Assembly (NCBI GenBank): GCA_020634935.1
Contig: JACKAT010000011.1
Coordinates: 59,370 to 123,369, forward strand
Direction of reading: 5' to 3'
DNA from: Anaerolineales bacterium
Lineage (GTDB): Bacteria > Chloroflexota > Anaerolineae > 4572-78 > J111
DNA: 64,000 nt
Part shown: positions 1 through 8,302 of the stretch, one piece after another
How positions within the stretch are numbered: the first letter of the stretch is position 1
Layout: each line of letters begins with the position of its first letter
Translations under genes and position numbers: made by a program
Notes under the pieces: generated by a model
Seen by the model: only the letters and a program-made list of their open reading frames with translations
Databases searched by the model: none
Told to the model about the DNA's origin: nothing

Positions 1-1280
1 TCCACGAGTTGGAGTTGGTCAAGCGAGCCACGCTGGCCGGTACCGGCACTTGTCAAGGATCGGTCTGCCTGCCCTATGTGCGCAGTTTTCTGGCCGACCG
101 GGGGCAGGTGTTGCAGCCGCCATTTACGGCTCGCCCGGTCACGCGCCAGCTCACTCTGGGCGAAATTGCCGCCGGGGCGCACCACCAGGCCACGCCGCGC
201 ACGGCGCTCGACGGCGAGCATCGCCGCCTGGGGGCGCAGATGGAGCGCATCGGCGGCTGGTGGCGGCCCTGGAATTATGGCCACGTCCTGGAAGAGTATT
301 GGGCGGTGCGGGAAGCGGTCTCCATCGGCGATGTCAGCACCTTGGGCAAGATGATCGTCTCCGGGCCGGACACGCTCGAACTACTGGAGCGGCTGTACCC
401 GACCAACGTGGCCACGATTAAACCGGGCCGCTCGCGCTACGTGCTGCTGCTGGATGAGCGCGGCTACGTGCTGGACGACGGCCTGATTTGCAAAGAGACC
501 GACACCCGCTACACCTTGACCTTCACCAGCGGCGGCTCCAGCCACGCCGAAATGTGGGTCCGCGATTGGGCCGCAAGCTGGGGGCTGGACGTGCGCTTGC
601 TCAACCAAACCATGACCCTCGGCGCGATCAACGTCACCGGCCCGCTGGCCAACGACCTGCTGGACCGGGCCGGGCTGACCGACCGGCCACCTTACATGGG
701 CTACGCGCGGGGTGTGGTCGCCGGCGTGGAGTGCCAGGTCTTCCGGCTGAGTTTCACCGGCGAACTATCGTATGAACTGCATCACCCGGCTCAGGACTCG
801 GTCAGACTGTGGCGGGCGCTGCTGGAGTTGGGAGCCGATTTGGGCCTCAAGCCGCATGGCATCGAAGCGCTGTTGAAGCTGCGCCTGGAAAAAGGGCATA
901 TTATCGTTGGTCAAGATACCGCCTTTGACTCAACACCGCGCCGCATCGCGCACGAGTGGGCGGTCAAGCTGTCTAAACCCGAATTTGTGGGCCGGCAGGC
1001 GATTATCCGCACCAACAAGCTGCCGCTGGACAAGCAGTTGGTCGGCTTTGAAATGGACGGCCCCGCCCCGATTGAAGGGGCGGTCATCTGGCACAACGGT
1101 CAATTTGCCGGTCATGTCACCTCCAGCACTTGGTCGCCCGTGTTGGGCCAAGCGGTGATGCTGGGCTGGCTCTATTTCTTCGATGGCGAACTGCCGGCGG
1201 TGGTGACGATTGACAACCGCCCCGCCCGCCGGGTCGAAACCCCATTCTATGACAAGGAGGCCCGCCATGCCCGAGCTTAA
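1..1280 (+). CDS. soxA: Sarcosine oxidase alpha subunit-like protein, C-terminal part (5' end outside window)
   Basis: The frame is open through base 1, so this is the last ~425 residues of a larger protein (family members are about 950-1000 aa). The first residues carry a C-x4-C pair in GTCQGSVC, like the second half of a BFD-type [2Fe-2S] site; its first cysteine pair would lie upstream. From about residue 70 to the end there is an aminomethyltransferase-like (GCV_T) folate-binding domain. In the family the alpha subunit binds NAD and passes the methylene group from the oxidised N-methyl amine to tetrahydrofolate. It overlaps the gamma gene by 14 bp, and soxB and soxD follow. The exact amine substrate cannot be read from sequence; the classic SoxA lacks the cysteine pair, so a related amine or imino-acid dehydrogenase is possible. 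Confidence 0.85.
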   Translation, partial: HELELVKRATLAGTGTCQGSVCLPYVRSFLADRGQVLQPPFTARPVTRQLTLGEIAAGAHHQATPRTALDGEHRRLGAQMERIGGWWRPWNYGHVLEEYWAVREAVSIGDVSTLGKMIVSGPDTLELLERLYPTNVATIKPGRSRYVLLLDERGYVLDDGLICKETDTRYTLTFTSGGSSHAEMWVRDWAASWGLDVRLLNQTMTLGAINVTGPLANDLLDRAGLTDRPPYMGYARGVVAGVECQVFRLSFTGELSYELHHPAQDSVRLWRALLELGADLGLKPHGIEALLKLRLEKGHIIVGQDTAFDSTPRRIAHEWAVKLSKPEFVGRQAIIRTNKLPLDKQLVGFEMDGPAPIEGAVIWHNGQFAGHVTSSTWSPVLGQAVMLGWLYFFDGELPAVVTIDNRPARRVETPFYDKEARHARA

Positions 1281-1650
1281 ACGACTGCCCGCTACTCGCA
1301 TTGTGGCCACGCCCGCCGCGCTCGACGCGGCTAAATGGCCGGACGGGACGCTGGCCTTACGCCTGGCGTCCGATGAACTGCTGGTCACGCCGCCTGTCGC
1401 CAACCCGGCGCTCGATGACCCCCACGCCATTATCATCGCCGACGCAGGCTACGCCGGCGTCTGGCTGCCCGAGGCCGAGGCCCTGGCGTTTCTGGAACGC
1501 GCCTGCGAATGGGAGCTGCCGGTCCAACGTCCGGCCTTCGCTCAGGGAGCGGTGGCCGGTATCGCCGCCAAGCTGTGGTTTGAGGCCGGCCGGGTGCTGC
1601 TAATCGTCCCGGCCCCTCTCATCGCCGATTTCGAGGAGCGCATGGCATGA
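1267..1650 (+). CDS. soxG: Sarcosine oxidase gamma subunit-like protein
   Basis: A 127-residue protein starting at ATG 1267 behind a strong AAGGAGG, inside the last codons of soxA. It overlaps soxB by ATGA. Size, position between alpha and beta genes, and the short beta-rich sequence ending in an FEERMA tail fit the gamma subunit, a structural subunit related to GcvT. Identity rests mainly on context because gamma subunits diverge quickly. A start further upstream in the same frame is open but lacks a ribosome site and would overlap soxA more. Confidence 0.7.
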   Translation: MPELKRLPATRIVATPAALDAAKWPDGTLALRLASDELLVTPPVANPALDDPHAIIIADAGYAGVWLPEAEALAFLERACEWELPVQRPAFAQGAVAGIAAKLWFEAGRVLLIVPAPLIADFEERMA

Positions 1651-2855
1651 ACGAATTCATGGAAAAGAAAGTTCAGTTCAAGTGGCACGAGCCTAAGAAA
1701 CATTACGATGTGGTGATTATCGGCGGCGGCGGGCATGGCCTCTCAACCGCCTACTTCCTGGCGACCCGGCATGGCGTCACCGATGTGGCGGTTTTGGAGC
1801 GCAGCTACATCGGCGGCGGCAATTCCGGGCGCAATACCACCGTCATTCGCTCCAATTACGGCATCCCCGAAGCGGTCCGTTTCTACCAGCGCAGCGTCGA
1901 ACTCTACTACCAACTGGAGGCCGAAACCGAGCGCTGGATCATGCATAAGCAGAAAGGCTTGCTGTGGCTGGCTCACACCGAAGCCGCTGTCCGGGCCGAG
2001 GTGGCCCGGGCTGAGATCAACACTGCCTTTGGGGCTGATACCGAATATGTCACCCCCAAACAGATCAAAGAGATCTGCCCTGAAATCGATCTGAGCGGCG
2101 GCGGGGCCTGGCCGGTCATCGGCGGCTCGTACCATCCGGCCGGCTCGACGGCCCGGCACGACCGGGTTAACTGGGCGCTGGCCGAAGGGGCCAACCGGCG
2201 CGGGGTGCATATTCACCAGCGCACGGCCGTCACGGGCCTGCTCATGGACGGCGACCGCGTGACCGGCGTCGAAACCACGGCCGGGCCAATTTCGGCTAAA
2301 GTGGTGCTCAGCGCCGTGGGCGGCCACGTCACTACCCTGGCTAAAATGGCTGGGCTGCGCCTGCCCATTCGGACCCACCCATTGCAAGCCTACGTTACCA
2401 ACCACTACGAACTGACCTTTAACCCGATTGTGGCTTCGACCAGCTTGCTGTTCTATGTATCGCAGACGGCGCGCGGCGAGATGCTCATCGGCGCGGAAAT
2501 CGACCGCCAGCCGAGTTACTCGTACAACTCCGGCCATCATTTCCTGCAAAGCTGCTCTTTCCGAGCCATTACCCTGCTGCCCTTCCTGCGCAACTTGCGC
2601 ATTTTGCGGCAGTGGACCGGCGTATGCGATATGAGTCCCGACTATTCGCCGATTATGGGTAAAACCGGCGTCGAGGGCTTCTACATCACCACCGGTTGGG
2701 GTACCTGGGGCTTCAAAGCCATTCCCGCCGGCGGCGAGCAGATGGCCCAACTCATCGCCACCGGGCAAACGCCGGAGCCGATCGCGCCGTTCTCGCTGGA
2801 CCGGTTTGCCAATGATCGCACTTTGGCGGATCGGGGTTCGGCGGGAACGCATTAG
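1647..2855 (+). CDS. soxB: Sarcosine oxidase beta subunit (FAD/FMN amine oxidase)
   Basis: A 402-residue flavoprotein of the DAO family. The N-terminal dinucleotide fold is at residues 22-31 (IIGGGGHG), followed by the GGGNSGRN segment typical of SoxB. ARHD at about 169-172 places a histidine (about H171) where heterotetrameric sarcosine oxidases bind FMN covalently. The C-terminal MSPDYSPIMG and TGWGTWGFK segments are family signatures. In the family this subunit oxidises sarcosine or a related N-methyl amine and passes electrons to oxygen. Translation is coupled to soxG through ATGA. The usual bacterial order is soxB-D-A-G; here B follows A and G. Confidence 0.9.
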   Translation: MNEFMEKKVQFKWHEPKKHYDVVIIGGGGHGLSTAYFLATRHGVTDVAVLERSYIGGGNSGRNTTVIRSNYGIPEAVRFYQRSVELYYQLEAETERWIMHKQKGLLWLAHTEAAVRAEVARAEINTAFGADTEYVTPKQIKEICPEIDLSGGGAWPVIGGSYHPAGSTARHDRVNWALAEGANRRGVHIHQRTAVTGLLMDGDRVTGVETTAGPISAKVVLSAVGGHVTTLAKMAGLRLPIRTHPLQAYVTNHYELTFNPIVASTSLLFYVSQTARGEMLIGAEIDRQPSYSYNSGHHFLQSCSFRAITLLPFLRNLRILRQWTGVCDMSPDYSPIMGKTGVEGFYITTGWGTWGFKAIPAGGEQMAQLIATGQTPEPIAPFSLDRFANDRTLADRGSAGTH

Positions 2856-3058
2856 AATGAAGAATGGAGAATGTATTCTTAGGAGCGACAAAGCTTGCTT
2901 TGTCATACGCAGTAAGGTCAAAGTAAACTTTGACGCTCCTGACCGTTATTTTCAGAGGAGTCTGATAGTCTCATTTGAGACGACACCCAGAATGAAAACG
3001 GTGTAGGACAAACTTAAGTTTGTCCTACACCGTCTATTTACCGAGGAGGATTTGACCG
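2856..3058. repeat. Cloverleaf repeat (family C) inside the sox operon
   Basis: This 203-bp gap between soxB and soxD holds a full copy of the family C element. Bases 2882-2940 form an outer stem GGAGCG/CGCTCC enclosing two hairpins, ACAAAGC/GCTTTGT and GTCAAAG/CTTTGAC. A TTATTTTCAGAGGAGT spacer follows, then a GTCTCA/TGAGAC hairpin. The last part is a long perfect palindrome at 2999-3032 (arms CGGTGTAGGACAAACTT / AAGTTTGTCCTACACCG) that could act as a transcription or stability barrier. The soxD ribosome site (GAGGAGGA) sits just after it. Related copies are at 5194, 14580, 16183 and 46664-47017. Confidence 0.85.
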
Positions 3059-3298
3059 ATGAGTATTCTGATTCCCTGCCCCCACTGCGGCTCGCGGCCC
3101 ATTCAGGAGTTTGTGTATGGTGAGATTCCGGCGGTGCCGGATACACTGACCGATCCGGATGCGCGTGATCTGGATCGGGCTTTTATGCGGGCCAATCCGG
3201 AAGGCGTGCAGGCCGAAGCATGGTTTCACCTCTACGGTTGTCGCCGCTGGGTTCGGCTGGAGCGCGATACCCGAACAGATGCAATTCAGTCGAGTTAA
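3059..3298 (+). CDS. soxD: Sarcosine oxidase delta subunit (zinc-binding)
   Basis: A 79-residue protein with CPHC at residues 7-10 and H57 plus C61 in HLYGC, the four-ligand zinc site of SoxD. The GCRRW segment near the end is a delta-subunit hallmark. It begins at ATG 3059 behind GAGGAGGA. In the family the delta subunit is a structural part of the alpha-beta-gamma-delta complex. It lies 203 bp after soxB because a palindromic repeat separates them, so its expression could be uncoupled from A, G and B. Confidence 0.88.
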   Translation: MSILIPCPHCGSRPIQEFVYGEIPAVPDTLTDPDARDLDRAFMRANPEGVQAEAWFHLYGCRRWVRLERDTRTDAIQSS

Positions 3299-3301
3299 TT
3301 C

Positions 3302-3646
3302 TTAATAGCCCGCCACAGCCCAAGAAGCTTGTTTCGGCAAGGCCTGGAGTAGATTTTGACGCGTTAGCGGGTCGTCGAAAAGTCGAGCTAAGCCTTTGAG
3401 ATAGGTGATTACGCCCGGGGTGTCGGCCAATTTATAGATGCGATCAACTTCTTCAACCAACCCTACGCTGTGTAAATCGGTCAGAATCTTCCCGAGCAGG
3501 CTAGTATCGCCGAAGTAGGTTCGTTGAGCCAGTTCGTGAAGCGTGCCTTTCAGAGATGGATTTTGATAGAGAAACAAGAGTAACTGTAATTTTTGGAAAG
3601 AGTCGATGCCTTTATTTTGTAAGTAGCGGCGTAAGTGTGATTTCAT
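3302..3646 (-). CDS. Small winged-helix-like protein of unknown function
   Basis: A 114-residue protein with predicted helices, then TSLLGKILTDLHSVGLVE at about 50-67, which reads like the recognition helix and wing of a MarR/PadR-type winged helix. I do not recognise the family. SD-like GGAG lies 9-12 nt before the ATG. Its upstream region is occupied by a family A hairpin element (3665-3770), so its promoter is either inside or beyond the element. It is convergent with soxD, 3 bp apart. A transcription regulator is plausible but unproven. Confidence 0.6.
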   Translation of the reverse strand: MKSHLRRYLQNKGIDSFQKLQLLLFLYQNPSLKGTLHELAQRTYFGDTSLLGKILTDLHSVGLVEEVDRIYKLADTPGVITYLKGLARLFDDPLTRQNLLQALPKQASWAVAGY

Positions 3647-3664
3647 ATTTATCTCCAGTATTTA

Positions 3665-3770
3665 CTCAGCAGACAAGGTGACTGGCACTTAATCGCTGTA
3701 ATTGTGGCATTATATGCCACTCAATGGTCTCGATTTGAGCCAAAGTGCCAGTCACCTGAGTAATTACTAT
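3665..3770 (-). repeat. Family A hairpin element, copy A1
   Basis: Inverted arms AGGTGACTGGCACTT (3676-3690) and AAGTGCCAGTCACCT (3743-3757) enclose about 52 bp. The outer ends carry the family's TACTCA and CTGAGTAAATA boundaries. It lies directly upstream of the winged-helix gene. Other copies are at 15640, 18346, 21396 and 22452. Confidence 0.85.
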
Positions 3771-3810
3771 CCCCATATGATCCGTCTCCTTTATAATTCA
3801 ACACTATAAT

Positions 3811-4710
3811 TCAACAAGCTACGGCTAGCTCATCACGCATAAGATGAGCCATAGCTTTGACAAAAGGGGAGTTCCAGGAATATGTTTCATCAATTGAAAC
3901 CAGAACCGCGCTGATATTATCCGAGCCATCGCGTTCTCGAGCTTCAGCCCCCAGTTGTCGAACCAATTCCGCCGGTTCCAGGCTTGAATCCAGCCAGTTT
4001 TTTAGCTCTGTCTCATCGGGAAAGGCTTGCCATAAGCCGTCACTGCACAAGAGTAATTTGTCACCGGGCTGTAGTTCTTGAGTGGTGACATCTACGGCGA
4101 CTTTTTCATCAACGCCCACTGCTCTAAGCAACCTGTTACGAGTAGGGTGTTTGAAAGCTTTAGCCGGATCGAGCAGGCCGGCATCGAGTAACTGGACCGC
4201 CATCGAGTGATCACGGGTCAGCTGGGTCAGCTGGCCGGCTCGCCATAAGTAAGCGCGGCTGTCGCCGACGTGAGCAATATGCAGCCACTGGCCGTAAATA
4301 AGCGCCGCCGTCGCAGTGGTCCCCATCCGGCTGGCAACGGCTAATTTTTCTTGGGAAAAATGATATAGTTCTTGATTAGCAATTTCAACGGCTCGTTCCA
4401 ATTGACGAGTCAGGGTACAAAAGGCCGGTTCGGTTCGGTCATGTTTAGCTGAAACCCATTGATTGGAATAGAACAAACCGGCCAGTTCGGCTACTATGGT
4501 ATTTGTTACCAGTTGGCTGGCCACATCACCCGCATTGAGCCCGCCCATGCCATCACAAATAAGATAAAGGCCAGCGTTCCGGCGGTCGGTTAGGTGGCTG
4601 GTTTGATGAAAAACCGTATCTTCATTCAACGTTCGTCGCTTACCGCGATCGGTGTAGTCAGCAGCACTAAGCTGGAGAACCTTGTCTTTGGTCATGGATT
4701 TGATAGTCAT
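3811..4710 (-). CDS. PP2C-family serine/threonine protein phosphatase
   Basis: A 299-residue PPM phosphatase. The metal-binding motifs are in order: RTLNED at 26-31, DGMGG at 53-57, HVGDSRAYL near 147-155, CSDGLW near 223, and GSDNISAVL near 258. There is no transmembrane segment or extra sensor domain, so it should be a cytosolic Mn/Mg-dependent phosphatase. Start ATG 4710 has AGGAG upstream. Soluble PP2Cs of this type oppose Ser/Thr kinases; here the nearby STAS protein and RsbW-like kinase (9.2-10.1 kb) are obvious candidate partners, but that link is inferred from proximity alone. Confidence 0.92.
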   Translation of the reverse strand: MTIKSMTKDKVLQLSAADYTDRGKRRTLNEDTVFHQTSHLTDRRNAGLYLICDGMGGLNAGDVASQLVTNTIVAELAGLFYSNQWVSAKHDRTEPAFCTLTRQLERAVEIANQELYHFSQEKLAVASRMGTTATAALIYGQWLHIAHVGDSRAYLWRAGQLTQLTRDHSMAVQLLDAGLLDPAKAFKHPTRNRLLRAVGVDEKVAVDVTTQELQPGDKLLLCSDGLWQAFPDETELKNWLDSSLEPAELVRQLGAEARERDGSDNISAVLVSIDETYSWNSPFVKAMAHLMRDELAVAC

Positions 4711-5577
4711 TTGTGAACCTGCTCCTATTATTTTGCCTCTATTTTAGTTTTCGTAAGCATTATCCCTTGAGGTGTGGGGAAAACTAATACTTTTCAGTAT
4801 AAGTCTTAAAACCAAGTTGGGGAATGGGTAGGATACCTCATGAGCTATTGAGGGAGTTCCCTACCATGAGGTAGGGGATTCCCTTATTAGAGCCGTTCAG
4901 ATGATCTTTTAGCCCAATGAAGCAGAGGGAAAATGCAACGCCTTTAGACGTTTAAGCGGCCTGGACATTAGGAGCCAATAATAAATAACGCTGGATTTTA
5001 TAGGGTGAATTTTAGGTGAGGTATCGGGTTTGTGATATACTTAGCATTCAAGCATGAATATGTATGCTGAGTACCCCGGCGCCAGCGAATGCAGGGTTAA
5101 TCTCCATATTTTAACCGTCTCCCTTAGAAAATAGATTTTGCAGGACAAATCAGCGATTTGTTCTACTGGCTGACTCCTCTGAAAATAAAGCTCTGGAGCG
5201 TCAAAGTTTACTTTGACCCCAATGTGGGTGACAAAGCCAGCTTTGTCGCTCCCGTAAATTTTCATTGTCGGTGCTGTACCGAGGTTCTGTCGCACTCCCT
5301 TGGAAATAAAAGTTTGTAGTCATCGCTTTAGCGATGCTTCAGTCCTAAAGGGCTGTTTTAAAAGATGGGTTCAGTCTAAAAATGACCTAAGATTGGCCTG
5401 ATCTCAAACTATTCAAATCAATCGCCCCACAGCCGATCACGTGTTCGAGTTAAGGCTTCAGGCATAGCGTATAAGGTTTAGGTAGGAATTGAAAGAACTT
5501 AGCAGGCTTGATACTTCCCTGGAACAGCTTATCATTAACTGCACCTGTCGAATAGAGATAAAAAGGAACAAATAACT
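4711..5577. other. Noncoding region with hairpins and a family C repeat
   Basis: No credible gene lies in these 867 bp. A stem-loop with arms TACCTCATG/CATGAGGTA sits at 4834-4873. A reverse-oriented family C cloverleaf element occupies 5194-5252, with a decayed CAGGACAAATC arm before it. A CATCGCTTTAGCGATG palindrome lies near 5315-5330. The last ~250 bp upstream of the first response regulator hold its promoter, which I could not place with confidence. Confidence 0.6.
5194..5252 (-). repeat. Family C cloverleaf element, copy C2
   Basis: Read on the minus strand this is GGAGCGACAAAGC...GCTTTGTC, then GTCAAAG...CTTTGACGCTCC, the same two-hairpin unit as at 2882-2940. A TTATTTTCAGAGGAGTC spacer follows on the minus strand. 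The internal connector (CACCCACATTGGG) differs from other copies while the stems are kept. Confidence 0.85.
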
Positions 5578-6204
5578 ATGGCCAAGATACAGGTTGTCCT
5601 GGTAGATGATCATCCCCTGGCGCGGGAAGGGTTACGAAATTTGCTCAACAAAGCGATTGATATAGAAGTGATAGGGGAAGCCGACGATGGGGTTGAAGCG
5701 CTGCATCTGGTTGAAACGCTAAAACCGGACGTGCTGGTGTTAGATATGGAGATGCCCGGCTTATCGGGGGTTGAGGTCGCTCAACAATTGAAGTCGATCA
5801 ATGCGCCGGTACGGGTGCTGGCTCTTAGCGCTCATAACGACAAAGGCTATATTATGGGGCTGCTGGCCAATGGCGCCGCCGGCTATTTGGTCAAAGAGGA
5901 GATGCTGCAAACCATTGTCGAGGCCGTCAGGGGCGTAGCCCGGGGCGAACAGGGCTGGCTAAGCCGGCAGGTGTCAGCCCAAATATCGACGTGGACGCAG
6001 GAAGCGCAATCTAACACCCTGACCCCCAGGGAAATGGAGGTGTTGGCCCTGGTGGTTGAAGGCAAGACGAACCAGGAGATAGGGCTGGCTTTAGGCATTA
6101 GTGAAAAAACGGTTGAAAAGCACCTGGTTAACATTTTTGCCAAATTAGCTGTTAGCTCGCGCGTTGAAGCGGCAGTTTATGCCGTGCGCGAAGGATTAGT
6201 GTAG
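5578..6204 (+). CDS. NarL/FixJ-family response regulator 1
   Basis: A 208-residue two-domain regulator. The receiver domain (1-120) has the acidic pair D10-D11, phospho-acceptor D56 in LVLDMEMPG, and K106 in GYLVKE. The LuxR-type helix-turn-helix (about 142-205) has LTPREMEVLALV and EKHLVNIFAKL. It should bind DNA as a phosphorylated dimer. AAGGA lies upstream of ATG 5578. It is the first of three paralogous regulators all ending in AVREGLV. The nearest matching kinase is the HisKA_3-type PAS kinase at 10399-12420, the kinase class that usually pairs with NarL regulators. Confidence 0.93.
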   Translation: MAKIQVVLVDDHPLAREGLRNLLNKAIDIEVIGEADDGVEALHLVETLKPDVLVLDMEMPGLSGVEVAQQLKSINAPVRVLALSAHNDKGYIMGLLANGAAGYLVKEEMLQTIVEAVRGVARGEQGWLSRQVSAQISTWTQEAQSNTLTPREMEVLALVVEGKTNQEIGLALGISEKTVEKHLVNIFAKLAVSSRVEAAVYAVREGLV

Positions 6205-6347
6205 CGTAAGGGTAGGGAAATTCCTCATTGATATATTTATCACAAAGGTGTACCATGTGGGTTAGCGTGTTGGAGCGTATCGCTCACACCTTAGAATGAT
6301 GGAGGTAACTCTAAGTAGTTTTCAACTCTAAGTTGTTACATTAATTT

Positions 6348-6416
6348 AGACAGAATTAACAGGATTAATATGATTTTTCCTTATTTTAATCTTGGAAATC
6401 CTGTAAATCCTGTCTA
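6348..6416. repeat. ACAGGATT-type inverted repeat
   Basis: TAGACAGAATTAACAGGATT and AATCCTGTAAATCCTGTCTA form an imperfect inverted pair upstream of the second response regulator. Half-copies of the same motif are at about 19782-19858 and 48013-48035, so it is a dispersed repeat and not a site specific to this gene. Confidence 0.6.
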
Positions 6417-6476
6417 TTCATCCTGGTCTCAAACTCACAAGTTAGTTATGAAAATTACTTAGTACAAGGTAAAAGA

Positions 6477-7106
6477 ATGAATGAGATTCGTGTAATTCTG
6501 GCCGACGATTATCCGCTGATACGAGAAAGCGTGCGCAAACTGCTATCAAAAGCGGAAGGAATCATGGTCATTGGTGAAGCCGGTGATGGGCATGAAGCTT
6601 TGGAAATGGCTTCAACCTTAGAACCTGAAGTCTTGGTGCTCGATATGGAGATGCCTGGCTTGAGTGGTCTGAAGGTAGCCCAGCAGCTTCAACTCAAAAA
6701 ATCACCGGTTCGGATTTTGGTGATCAGTACCTACGATGATAAACAATACATTCAGGGCCTACTGGAAACAGGGGCCGCTGGTTATTTAGTTAAGAGTGAA
6801 GTCACGCCCGATATGATCATTAATGCCATCCGGGGCGTAGCCAGAGGGGAAAAGAATTGGGTTAGTCCACGTCTATTTCATCAAATTTTTGAAACTTCCT
6901 CGGATACATCGGCCAAAACTTTAAACTCGCAGGAAAAGGATATTCTACGCCTGGTAGTTGTGGGCAAAACAGACCGTGAAATTAGTAGCACCTTGGGCCT
7001 TACTGAGGAACAGGTGAGCCAACATCTGGATGCTATTTTTAACAAGCTTGAGGTTGTCTCGCGGGTAAAAGCGGCCGTCCATGCCGTTCGTGAAGGTTTA
7101 GTGTAG
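6477..7106 (+). CDS. NarL/FixJ-family response regulator 2 (divergent DNA-binding domain)
   Basis: A 209-residue paralogue of the preceding gene. The receiver retains D10-D11, D56 in LVLDMEMPG and K106 in GYLVKS. The LuxR-type domain has drifted: LNSQEKDILRLV replaces LTPREMEVLALV and EEQVSQHLDAIFNKL replaces EKTVEKHLVNIFAKL. It may therefore read different DNA or bind weakly. It lies 272 bp after the first copy, so it was probably duplicated together with its own promoter region and may be independently transcribed. Confidence 0.92.
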   Translation: MNEIRVILADDYPLIRESVRKLLSKAEGIMVIGEAGDGHEALEMASTLEPEVLVLDMEMPGLSGLKVAQQLQLKKSPVRILVISTYDDKQYIQGLLETGAAGYLVKSEVTPDMIINAIRGVARGEKNWVSPRLFHQIFETSSDTSAKTLNSQEKDILRLVVVGKTDREISSTLGLTEEQVSQHLDAIFNKLEVVSRVKAAVHAVREGLV

Positions 7107-7191
7107 GATCGAGGCCACGGAATTTTGTGGCTGTCATAAGTGCAGTTGCCTCCCTCTTTTGTCGTTAAGTCGTTCCTCCCGTTAGCTCTAT

Positions 7192-7437
7192 TTGGATCGT
7201 CGGTTATATCATCCCTATAGGGATTTAGTCAATTCTGATGCCATCGGCAAGCCCTTAGAAACAGTTGGGGGTATGTTCCGTCGTTTTGGCTTTAACGATG
7301 ATAATTCGTTTAAGTTGTTACACCAATTTGCCGAGCAGCGCGCCTTCCCCGATTTTTCAATACCGCTGCCACAATTTGATTCTTTAGTGGTCGCCCACAT
7401 GGGCTATTTCGACTTACCCATCCTAGTATGGCTGTAA
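7192..7437 (+). CDS. Unrecognised 81-residue reading frame, possible gene remnant
   Basis: An open frame from TTG 7192 with no convincing ribosome site. The composition is protein-like (ETVGGMFRRFGF) but matches no family I know. It fills most of the gap between the second and third response regulators. It could be a decayed gene fragment or chance. Confidence 0.2.
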   Translation: MDRRLYHPYRDLVNSDAIGKPLETVGGMFRRFGFNDDNSFKLLHQFAEQRAFPDFSIPLPQFDSLVVAHMGYFDLPILVWL

Positions 7438-7508
7438 ATTAGTCGAAATGATATAATATGCGTACATTTTTCATAATCGGGTTGCCTGTCTGCCTGAAAG
7501 AGGAGCAA

Positions 7509-8168
7509 ATGGAAAAATTGCGTATTTTACTCGTAGATGATCATGTATTATTTCGGAAGGGTATCGCCTCCCTTATTTCTAACCGTTCGGATTTGACGGT
7601 TGTTGGAGAAGCGGAAGACGGCATCGAAGCGGTGAGGGTAGCCCGCGAAACCCTACCCGATATTATTCTCATGGACGTTAATATGCCCCGGCAAAACGGC
7701 CTGGAAACCGTAAAAATCCTTAAAGGGGAAATGCCGCATACAAATATTGTTATGTTGACGGTTTCCGACAATGATGAAGATCTATTTAGGGCCGTTAAGT
7801 ACGGAGCCAAGGGGTATCTCCTTAAGAATTTAGAGCCGCAGCAGCTTTATGATATGTTAGATAAAGTTCGGAATGGTGAAGCCGCTATCTCTGGAGCGAT
7901 GGCCGCTAAAATTTTGCAAGAATTCCGCCAGCCCGATAAATCGGAAGAAAAAGAAAATGGCGGAGTTGATGAATTGACGGCGCGTGAGATCGAAGTTTTG
8001 GATCAAGTGGTTACAGGGGCAACCAATAAGGAAATTGCCGATGCTCTAAGCATTACTGAAAACACGGTTAAGATCCATCTACGCAATATTCTTGAAAAGT
8101 TACACGTTAAAAATAGAATTCAAGCGGCTGTTCACGCGGTGAGAGAAGGGCTTGTTGACGACCTATAA
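7509..8168 (+). CDS. NarL/FixJ-family response regulator 3
   Basis: A 219-residue regulator starting at ATG 7509 with AGGAG four bases upstream; an in-frame start at 7458 lacks a ribosome site and would add a tail unlike its paralogues. The receiver carries D10-D11, D56 in ILMDVNMP, T in LTVSDND and K in GYLLKN. The LuxR-type domain near 150-215 keeps LTAREIEVL and VKIHLRNILEKL. This copy is closest to textbook NarL proteins, suggesting it may be the least diverged member of the trio. Confidence 0.93.
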   Translation: MEKLRILLVDDHVLFRKGIASLISNRSDLTVVGEAEDGIEAVRVARETLPDIILMDVNMPRQNGLETVKILKGEMPHTNIVMLTVSDNDEDLFRAVKYGAKGYLLKNLEPQQLYDMLDKVRNGEAAISGAMAAKILQEFRQPDKSEEKENGGVDELTAREIEVLDQVVTGATNKEIADALSITENTVKIHLRNILEKLHVKNRIQAAVHAVREGLVDDL

Positions 8169-8178
8169 TTAGTATAGG

Positions 8179-8302
8179 ACTTACGCAGTTGGGTGAAACG
8201 AACCCGGTGACAGCCACTTTTGGCCGAAAATGAACGTCCGTTTAGCCCAAATAGGTCGATTTATCACACCCGGGTGACTGTCACCTTTTGAACTGCGTAA
8301 CT
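8179..8302 (-). repeat. Family B hairpin element, copy B1
   Basis: A 124-bp element with ends TTACGCAGTT / AACTGCGTAA and inner arms GGTGACAG and CTGTCACC around a conserved core containing CCGTTTAG. It sits in a 462-bp gap (8169-8630) upstream of the pseudo-receiver gene. Copies in the other orientation are at 39794 and 53943. Confidence 0.8.

Noticed and set aside
1743..2921. Long antisense frame across soxB
   Set aside because: soxB is unmistakable on the plus strand; the antisense frame is a product of GC-rich codon bias.
5041..5295. 84-residue minus-strand reading frame
   Set aside because: It is translated from the family C repeat and its flanks, and similar frames appear at other repeat copies.
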